Shown here: positions 56,356 through 64,000 of the stretch, piece after piece
Numbering within the stretch: position 1 is the first letter of the stretch
Layout: each line of letters starts with the position of its first letter
NCBI GenBank assembly: GCA_949126835.1
Contig: OX421506.1
Span: forward strand, 25,195,301 to 25,259,300
From: Anisus vortex
Taxonomy: Eukaryota; Mollusca; Gastropoda; Planorbidae
Length of the DNA: 64,000 nucleotides
Reading direction: 5' to 3'
Notes under the pieces: generated by a model
Databases searched by the model: none
What the model was told of the DNA's origin: nothing
Seen by the model: only the letters and a program-made list of their open reading frames with translations
Position numbers and translations under genes: made by a program

Positions 56356-57129
56356 ACCACTACTCGTGTGAGGCCAGACATTATAACCATAGGGAAATTT
56401 GTGTGTTGCTGTGTGGGGGGGGGGGGAGAAGATAGACTAATATATAGGGTAAAATTTGTCCACGAACAGCAATATTCCTTTTCATATCAAGTTATTGTTC
56501 CTAACCTGTTGTGTTTCTTTTATAAATGTTTTAAATATCTGTACTTTTCATCACATAAACCCGCTTTTTTTTTTCAAAATCAATTTTCGTTGCATATTGG
56601 GAAAGTGGGGATAAGGATAATAAGTTGATAATTCGAAAGACGTTATACAAAAATGGAAAACCTAAATGTTTGAAGATTTTAATTTCTGAGCAAAAATTTC
56701 AAATAATGGTCAAAGTTTACGGAGAAACGATTTGGTATAGGAAAAATTAGAAATTGACTATATAGAGACCAAAATAATGTATTAATAGTATAGGTTTAGT
56801 TTAATATTTGCTCAATTGATAGAAATAAGAATATATGAAATATTAAGAAATAGAGTTAGGGATCGAACTTTAGAGATTTTACTAATAGGCTTAGATATCA
56901 ACAAACGTTTTAACTAGTTTAAAAAGTATGTTTTGTTCTAATCTTGCATGTATGTGTGTATGTTTGCTTGCGTTTGTGTGTATGTATTTGTAAGTGAGGC
57001 AGACAGACAGAAAGGAAGATAATTTATTTAGGTAGAGACGACCTAATTAAAATGCTAAGATTAAACATAATCTGCTATACATTTTTTAAAGCAGGATTTA
57101 CATAGTCTTAAAGTCTAATGACAATTTTA
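56356..57129. other. Intergenic, no gene recognised
   Basis: AT-rich, with a G-run at about 56415-56428 and a TG-rich tract at about 56945-56995. Confidence 0.45.
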
Positions 57130-57787
57130 AACAAAAATTAATTGTTTTAATAGTGATCAATACTTTTTAAACACCGAACAATATTTTATTTTAACACAAA
57201 GTACAACAAATAAAATGAAATAAAGAAATAATTAAGGAAGTAAAAAATAATATATAAAATATAAATCAGTAGCCTAAACATTAACAGTGTATTGAATGTA
57301 GAATTATATATATAATCCAAAATAGTTTGGCAGTAATAGGGCAATATAAATATAATACATTCTTCATCAAATCTGTCAATGAAAAAATTAATTTTACAAA
57401 CGCATATAGAACTTTTTTTTGTATTTCTGCATTGTGTTTTTAATAATTGAATTGAAAACATCTGAGATAAACACTAAGAAATGGTACGTTTTGCATAAAA
57501 TAAACAAACAAATTAAATACATCTTCTATTGATCGTAAATGCTTTTAAATATCAATTTCCAAGATTTAAATTTATTAAGGATATGATTAATTATGTTACA
57601 ACACTAAATCCAAAATATAATATATATGTTAGAAAGCCAAATGTCATATAGGCCTATGCACACTATGTGCAAATCAGTAGGCCTATTCAAATATGTTAAT
57701 TAAAAAAAAAATTCAAAATACGTATAATGTATTTTTTTAAAACTATTACTGAATATGATAATCTGTTACTATCAGAAAAAAAATCAA

Positions 57788-59046
57788 TTAAGCAAACTGT
57801 ATATAATTCTTTAATTTCAGTGTAATAATGCTATATGTGACAAGAAATAAGACCAAACAAGAAATAACAATCAACCAGGTAATTAGCTTAACTACACTAA
57901 TAGTGAAAGCTGTGCTAAAGACTATTTCCAACAGTAAACACAACCAAAATAATTTATAAGCAAGCCCGCTTTTAGAAGAACTGTTCACATTATTTGACTT
58001 AGCTTCTGAAAGCGTAGTGTCTAGACATAATATTGGCTTTTGCAGGCGTTTCTGTGCAGCGTTGAACTCATTTAATCCATATGATTTACCCATCCGTATT
58101 ACCATTGATATCAACTCATCACATTGTTTCCTTTGTTTTCCAGGATCTTCTTCCCTGTTATTAAACAAAACAATTCTGTAGTTTACTTCTGAGAACAAGC
58201 TCTGTATGTCTCCAGTCTGCTCTCTGCACCATCCCATAAAATCACCTTCACCTTCAGCATTGAACATTTCGAGAAGATCTCCGTAAGACATGAGAATGAT
58301 TACATGGTTACGAAACACATCTTCACCAAGCATTGCCTTCACATCTTCAACAGCGTCTTTCTCTTGTTTTGTGAATCTGACGCCATATTTCATGGCAAAA
58401 ACAATGGCCTTAAATCCCCCTTTTGAATCAGTCATTTCGATTACCCTTTTTAAATTATTCGTAACAGTTGAAATGTTATCGGATCGATCCGTTCCAGTAT
58501 CGCCTAAACCTGAAAAATCGATCACTTCGATTGTATTCGAGACCCTTTCAATTGATCTCTTGCATGAAGATTTTCCATTTCCACCTCTGCCTACTAGTAA
58601 TATTGAACTTTTATCAAGATGAGCACTGAAAGCCTTATTGTATGCTGTCAAAAGAAACAAAATAAATATATTTTTAAAAAATCTAACAATACCTTTTCGA
58701 TAAATATTATAAAATTATATTAATAAATAGTCTAATAATCGATTTACTACCGCAATAAATTAGTTCTTTAAAGATGCTAAATTTTAAATTGCGAACTAGT
58801 TTTTAATATGAAAAAAAGTATCGCTGAATTTGATGTAGGCTATAATTTTACTTGCTTCTGGTTTATATTATTATAATGAAAACAACATAACAAATGTATA
58901 GTCTACGTTTTATATCCTGTGTTTATGTAGGCCTAATTTTAATTTAACTTGGTATAAAATAGATTTATAAAGGAACTATTTAGCAAAAAAGTGCATTATT
59001 AGACTGTTATTTTTAGCTATTAAACGTTCTTACCTGAACTAGCCAT
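57788..59046 (-). CDS. AIG1/GIMAP GTPase A2 with two C-terminal membrane segments
   Basis: Two exons: 59046-59034 (ATGGCTAGTTCAG, donor G|GTAAGA) and 58644-57788 (acceptor TTTTGACAG), giving 289 residues that start MASSAYNKAFSAHLDKS. The P-loop is GRGGNGKSS. G3-like VIDFSGLGDTGTD keeps the DxxG spacing. The AIG1 box is AMKYGVRFTKQEKDAVED, followed by MSYGD and YRIVLFNNREED. Two hydrophobic segments end the protein (LFWLCLLLEIVFSTAFTI; LITWLIVISCLVLFLVTY), predicting membrane anchoring with the GTPase in the cytosol. The internal ATG used in A1 and B1 is AAG here, so the exon-1 start is needed. Intact; likely functional. Confidence 0.9.
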
Positions 59047-59652
59047 GATAGAAAAAGGTTTATCAGTTGTTTCATGTGCTACAAAGTATAAAACACACAC
59101 ATTGAAATGTAACACTTCCCAAAAAAAATGTTTTTTTAAAGAATTAAGTGTCCTCGGCTAGCCAATGGAAAGATGTAAATGTAGATAAGGCGATATTGTT
59201 ATACTGATTTTAACTGCATGACTTTATCTGTGCATACTCTACAAAACCATAACTGAAAACTAACCTTGAACAGATATTTTATGTTATAAGTTATGTTATA
59301 AGTTATGTTTGTAAGTTATGCTATAAGTTATGTTATATATTGTGGCTGTAGACTGAAAGTGAAAGATATAGATCTAAGGACATTTTGACCAACATTATTT
59401 TGAAATATTAAAAAGTCAGGAAGTAGACAGCATATTATAATAGTATTTATTGTACACAATCAAAAGGAATGAACAAAGAAAAACCAATCATAATTAGATA
59501 TAGAATAAATAACACTTGGAATTAATAATATTCATCCACGTACTAATGTTTTGCACTGCAGGCTTGACCTTAATCTGATCCCGGGATGCTTTTCTAAGAA
59601 AATGTTTTATCGTTTTTCTAGGAAAAAGATCTCTCCTGTTTATATTGATTTA

Positions 59653-61334
59653 CCGAAAAGAATGGATTTAAATTTTCTGCTCAAAAAACAAAAGTAGTGC
59701 ATTTCTGTCAGATGCACAAAAAACACCCCGACCCTGAACTATACCTTTATAAAAAACAGATTCCTGTAACTACTAACGTCAAATTTCTCGGAGTAACATT
59801 TGATAGTAAATTAAATTTCCTGCTACATATAAAGGAACTAAAATCCAAGTGTCAAAAATCCACAAATCTACTGAAAACTTTAGCAAATACAGATTGGGGA
59901 GGAGAGAAAAAAAGTCTACTGAAAATATATAGATCACACATTCGATCAAAATTAGATTATGGATGTTTAGTATACGGATCAGCAAGAACATCATATCTAA
60001 AAATGCTTGATCCTGTACAAAATCTATGTCTACGTCTATGTCTAGGAGCATTTAGAACTACTCCATGTACCAGTTTGCAAATAGAAGCAAATGAATCACC
60101 ACTACAAAATAGAAGACTCAAGCTATCATTACAATATGCACTAAAACTAAAATCCTTACCGAATAATCCAGCGTATTTATGTGTTTTTCACCCACAAGAA
60201 AAAAACAGCTTTACTGAAAACTCAAAATATATACCAACTTTTGGACTTAGAATTGAAAAAGAAATGATCGAAACTAAAATTGAATTTAGATTTATAAAAA
60301 GATATTATATACCAAAAACTCCACCATGGCTTTTTGAAATCCCGCCTATAAACTTAGAATTAAACCATATAAATAAAAAGGATCCTTGCATGGATATGTT
60401 CCAAGAAGTGCTACAAAAATACCCAAATTATGTACAAATATACACAGACGAATCGAAAAATGATACAGCGACATCTTCGGTTGCTCTTACCTCAAATACA
60501 AGTAAAAAAAGAAAATATAATTCCAGTATCTCAATAAATACTGCAGAGGCTTTAGCAATATGCCTGGCATTAGACATTGCAGAGGAATCAGAAAACCAAA
60601 ATTTTGTTATTTTATCAGATTCGTTATCTTGTCTTACTGCTATGGGAAACTGTAATACCAGGAATATATCTGCCTTGGACATTTTGACAAAATACCAATC
60701 AATATATGAAAGAGGCAAACGTGTCGTTTTCTGTTGGGTTCCTGGTCATGCAGGGATAGATGGAAATGAAAAAGCTGACAGAGAGGCTAAAGCCGCCCTG
60801 TTGTTATCAGAGAGTATTATCCCAATACCATATCGAGACTTGAAACCTTTAATAATTAAACATGAAAGACAAACATGGACTAACTTCTTGAAAACCGAAT
60901 GCAATAAACTGCAGTATTTGGAAAATTCAAAAACCTGGCATGATACAGGCCAACTTGTTCGAAAGGACGCAGTTATTCTCTGCAGACTACATACAGGACA
61001 TACGAAACTAACACATTCGTTTATCTTAAAACGAGAAATGGCCCCAATGTGTGCTTTCTGCAATGCCAACTTAACAGTGTCTCACATTTTGTTGGAATGT
61101 AATACATTTGATGACATTCGACGTAAATTCTATTACTGTAGAACTCTTCATGAACTTTTCAGCAAAATTAAACCAAAACATATAATAAACTATATTAAAG
61201 ACATACAACTGTACAACAAAATCTAAAGATATAAGAACAATAAAATGAATACAGAGAAAAATGACAACAACGTTATCAAAAAGGCCCTATATAACCTTCG
61301 ATGTTGATGAGCCGGAAATTCAACAATTCAATTC
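59653..61334 (+). mobile_element. 5'-truncated I-clade-like LINE with 12-bp TSD
   Basis: tatattgattta occurs at 59641-59652 and 61335-61346. The paralogous A1 sequence (about 48575-48620) is uninterrupted, proving the insertion. The body carries the ORF at 59697-61226, ending about 110 bases before the 3' junction. Confidence 0.94.
59697..61226 (+). CDS. LINE ORF2 C-terminus: RT thumb, RNase H, CCHC-like tail
   Basis: 509 open codons. The reading extends a little upstream (FSAQKTKVVHF), so the ATG is internal. After the RT (VKFLGVTFDSKLNF, KIYRSHIRSKLDYGCLVYG) there is an RNase H domain: YTDESK where YTDGSK is usual, AEALAICLALDIA, LSDSLSCLTAM, and VFCWVPGHAGIDGNEKADREAK. The C-terminus has a Cys/His tail (CAFCNANLTVSHILLEC). 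RT catalytic blocks are missing through 5' truncation. RNase H in a LINE is typical of the I clade. The frame is free of stops, so the copy is young but dead. Confidence 0.92.
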   Translation: MHFCQMHKKHPDPELYLYKKQIPVTTNVKFLGVTFDSKLNFLLHIKELKSKCQKSTNLLKTLANTDWGGEKKSLLKIYRSHIRSKLDYGCLVYGSARTSYLKMLDPVQNLCLRLCLGAFRTTPCTSLQIEANESPLQNRRLKLSLQYALKLKSLPNNPAYLCVFHPQEKNSFTENSKYIPTFGLRIEKEMIETKIEFRFIKRYYIPKTPPWLFEIPPINLELNHINKKDPCMDMFQEVLQKYPNYVQIYTDESKNDTATSSVALTSNTSKKRKYNSSISINTAEALAICLALDIAEESENQNFVILSDSLSCLTAMGNCNTRNISALDILTKYQSIYERGKRVVFCWVPGHAGIDGNEKADREAKAALLLSESIIPIPYRDLKPLIIKHERQTWTNFLKTECNKLQYLENSKTWHDTGQLVRKDAVILCRLHTGHTKLTHSFILKREMAPMCAFCNANLTVSHILLECNTFDDIRRKFYYCRTLHELFSKIKPKHIINYIKDIQLYNKI

Positions 61335-61400
61335 TATATTGATTTATCGCCAAGCTGGTGTTGTGTTTTTTTTTCTTTTTTCAACATCTGTTATTTATGA

Positions 61401-62189
61401 ATATAGAAATTGAGCTCGTCGCAGCTGGCTGTAGACGTCAATCAGCGTAGTGCTGTAGTTGTCTTTCTAGGCATACAGTTGTTTCTCACATGTAATAAGA
61501 TTGTATTCTAATGCCAGATGTGGACCTGTAAGTTTGAAGTGAGAACGCCACGACGTCCTTGTAGCATCAATTGAAAGACCAACAAAAGTCTCTGCCAAAC
61601 AAGCAAACTATTTAAATATGTTTCAGTTTAAGAATGCTAGTAAAATACTTGATACAAAATGTTATAATTTTGAATTACCCGGAAGATGGCGCGACCCTGA
61701 CCATCCAGGCATTGTTTTTACAAGCTTATGTAGCGCATCAGGGCAAAAGTTACAGCGCCGCCCCCTTGCATACTGTAACTGCTTGTTTAGTGCTATATTT
61801 GCTATATTTAGACTACATTTGCCGCGCCCCTTGGAGTTTTCGCCCCTGGGCATATGTTCCCTCTGTTGTGAGGGCACTGCATCCGCGGTGACTTTGGACC
61901 ATTAAGGAAAAAATATTTTAGAGAGTTATATATCCAAAAATAGTATTATTTCAGGTGTTTCAATTGTATATAGTACATAAGGTATAATTATAGGTAACTA
62001 TTTAGCAGTGTGTCATGGTACACAGATCATTTGCTGAGTTACAGACATCATTTCAAGATGGCCGTCTGACATGTGATTTTAATCATGCCTACGACAACCT
62101 GTAAAATTCTTACTACCCAGAACTTTTTAAGGTGATTATATTTATTTAAATTAGTCTAAGTTTTCAATCTTTTTAAATCTTAAATAATC
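61401..62189. other. Intergenic with a dispersed GC-rich repeat
   Basis: 61674-61890 contains a GC-rich patch whose end matches 38325-38412 (from 'agactacatttgccgc' to 'gagggcactgc'). It probably belongs to a DNA transposon not otherwise resolved. No gene is seen. Confidence 0.5.
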
Positions 62190-62575
62190 TCATCGCTTCT
62201 GGAAGAGCCCCGTTTCTCTCTGACGACCGTTGGCCTTAGAGCCTTCTCAGTATCCGGTCCGAAGGTGTGGAATCAACTTCCCATTCAACTGAGGCAATCC
62301 AGCTCTAGTGTTACTTTCAAACAGAACTTAAAAACTCATTATTTCAATATTTACCTTAGATAACATTTAACATGCTTTAGAAACTTACTGTCTTATTTAT
62401 GGGTTGGGTCGGTTATACTACATTTATTTGTGTTTTGTCTTTTTTAATCATCCATTTAGCTCTGTCACCTGGCCTAGGGTAATATTCGTATTCTTAGTTG
62501 TATGTTAAACGCGCTCTGAGCTTACATTATGTTTGTTGGCAGCGCTATACAAATATTATTATTATTATTATTATT
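62190..62575 (+). mobile_element. CR1-like LINE 3' end
   Basis: The plus strand encodes relics of the C-terminus (GLRAFSVSGPKVWNQLPIQL, then FKQNLKTHYF) and, after stops, the tail 'gttggcagcgctatacaaat' with (ATT)n. 5'-truncated. Confidence 0.85.
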
Positions 62576-62613
62576 ATTTTTGAAATAAAAACTATCCCCA
62601 CTATTTTAATTAG

Positions 62614-63012
62614 AATAAGGGTGGCCATAGTCACCCCGTATAATGGCAGCAGTGACAGTGTGACTATGGCCATGGTGGGAAGTAGTTTTGATCTTGGTTT
62701 TACTGCCAGCAGGTAACATTTTTAAGTGTATTATTCATGTTTGTATTCACATAAGCGAATTTGCATTTAAAAAGAATAATGCATCAGATTTTTAAAGCAA
62801 CAAATGAACTTTTTTTAATATATTAGTAAGCAATGTCTTTAAAAAATAATGACATTGGCAATTTTCACACAACGTAAAGCATTTTTATAGAACGATTGTA
62901 AGTAACAAACTATTGAATGTACCTAATTGAACTAATTTTGTTTTTATTAAATCACAGAACAATCACCATGTCTAGTCGGAGCTACTATTCAAAATCCAGT
63001 CGAAGATCATAA
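62614..63012 (+). CDS. Possible last two exons of an unknown gene
   Basis: A GC-richer patch at 62614 or 62620 to 62712 is open (VAIVTPYNGSSDSVTMAMVG, then SSFDLGFTASR) and ends at CAG|GTAACA. After a 245-base AT-rich gap, 'aaatcacag' precedes 62958-63012, which continues the frame as TITMSSRSYYSKSSRRS and a stop. The upstream acceptor is weak and no other exons were found. I do not recognise the product. It may be the 3' end of a gene whose other exons lie elsewhere, or chance. Confidence 0.3.
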
Positions 63013-63659
63013 AAATTTTTTTACTTTTTCTTAATTTTTTTCTATTTTAATTTGTAATAGGGCAAACTATATTTTTATAATTTGTTTCATCTGCAAATTT
63101 TTTGTCTGGATATTAAATACGTTTTACCGAGTCACTATTATATACTATTGTTTTATGTTACTTTATACAGCACAGTTTAAAGGTTACCCGCAAGTTCTAA
63201 ATACATGCAGCGACACATAAATGTAATAAATTCATCCACCAATAATACCCATCACTCTGATATAAAATAATTAGTTACAATACTTAGGCTTGTGAAGGCA
63301 AAAGTCAACCCTGTTAGTAGTAATAGTTTAATAAAATAGAGAATATAAAAGTCAATGTCACCACAGTGCCGGGGTGACTCTGTCTACCCTACTAAATATC
63401 TCAAAACTAAACTAAAAACATTTCATATGAAATATATTCAGGTTTCAATCTCGAGACTGGCCAGTCCTCATGATTTACAACTAAATTTTGGCTAATAAGG
63501 TGACATATATTTAAGATATAAGCTTATATAAAAAAAAGCTTAAAAGTGGACTAAAGTCACCCAATATTACCGGTACTTTTCAAAACAAAGACGTTTTTGA
63601 TAATGTCAACATTTTAACAACTAGCTTTAATATTAAATACTAAAAATGAACTAAATTTT
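63013..63659. other. Intergenic, no gene recognised
   Basis: AT-rich; no repeats or exons recognised. Confidence 0.4.
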
Positions 63660-64000
63660 AGAAAAAAATTCTTCAGTTTGCTTGTAAGTGAATCAACGTT
63701 AAATGTTGATATCATTGAGAAATGGAACCGACAGAAAAATGTTTTTGATATCCATTGTATTTGTCTAGTTGAAATTCATGTAAATCAATAACAACATAAA
63801 AGAAATAAAAAACAACAGATAAAGGTTTAAAATTTATAAATGTACAGTTTATAATCATAAAAGTATATCAATCAGTATTTCTCAAGAAAGGATACAATTA
63901 AGACAAATCAAACATGCAAAAAATGAAAATTGTTCTATCAAAAAGTTGATTCTAAACGAAAGCATAGAATTTATTTTATGTAAGACCAAGTCTTCTGCAT
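63660..64000. repeat. Direct repeat of the B1 downstream flank
   Basis: It aligns with 49760-50062, which lies about 1 kb below the GIMAP B1 stop codon. This suggests that another B-type unit begins here and continues past the window. Confidence 0.88.

Larger units (their letters stand above)
57130..61400. repeat. GIMAP segmental duplication unit A2
   Basis: Paralogous to 45430-48640 (see that unit). Interrupted by the LINE at 59653-61334. Confidence 0.85.

Noticed and set aside
61618..61905. Overlapping open frames in the GC-rich patch
   Set aside because: They overlap a dispersed repeat shared with 38325-38412 and show no domain.

Overview
This window is AT-rich animal nuclear DNA, split into exons and introns and heavily loaded with transposons. 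I infer a heterobranch (probably freshwater pulmonate) gastropod. The reasons are an FREP-like immunoglobulin fold, an H-type lectin domain, an expanded AIG1/GIMAP GTPase family, and many snail-type LINEs, tRNA-derived SINEs and hAT elements. This is inference; no species marker is present.

Layout. At 1-11.7 kb lie two tandem copies of a secreted IgSF / coiled-coil / H-type-lectin gene on the minus strand. The copy at 9581-11715 is intact (two exons, signal peptide). The copy at 6071-8049 is a pseudogene, and its downstream flank holds a 5-kb hAT element that itself contains a second hAT. At 14.1-17.9 kb a three-exon plus-strand GIMAP gene encodes a GTPase with a long coiled coil and a C-terminal CRIM box. 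At 18-27.4 kb are LINE remnants and two hAT elements with perfect 8-bp target duplications. A divergent minus-strand GIMAP gene lies at 27.7-30.1 kb, with a six-codon first exon at 30082-30099. At 30.6-38.4 kb is a nest: a LINE split by a 4.6-kb hAT, then an older hAT holding a 303-bp MITE and a 17-bp minisatellite. At 38.8-45.3 kb a young LTR retrotransposon (two 1.4-kb LTRs, a gag-protease ORF, most of pol deleted) has inserted next to a CR1 tail.

At 45.4-64 kb three more minus-strand GIMAP genes form a repeating A-B-A-(B) array: A1 (46387-47751, disrupted), B1 (51053-51901, intact) and A2 (57788-59046, intact). The last 340 bases of the window repeat the sequence that lies downstream of B1, so a further B copy is expected just past the right edge.

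Working picture: secreted Ig-lectin proteins would recognise glycans outside the cell. The GIMAP GTPases, most with C-terminal membrane anchors and one with a possible lipid-modified tail, would act on intracellular membranes. Both families show birth-and-death evolution here (tandem duplication, start-codon shifts, internal deletions and TE insertions). Functional links between the two are inference from shared location and family knowledge only. Comparing paralogous copies allows many TE insertions to be dated relative to the duplications.
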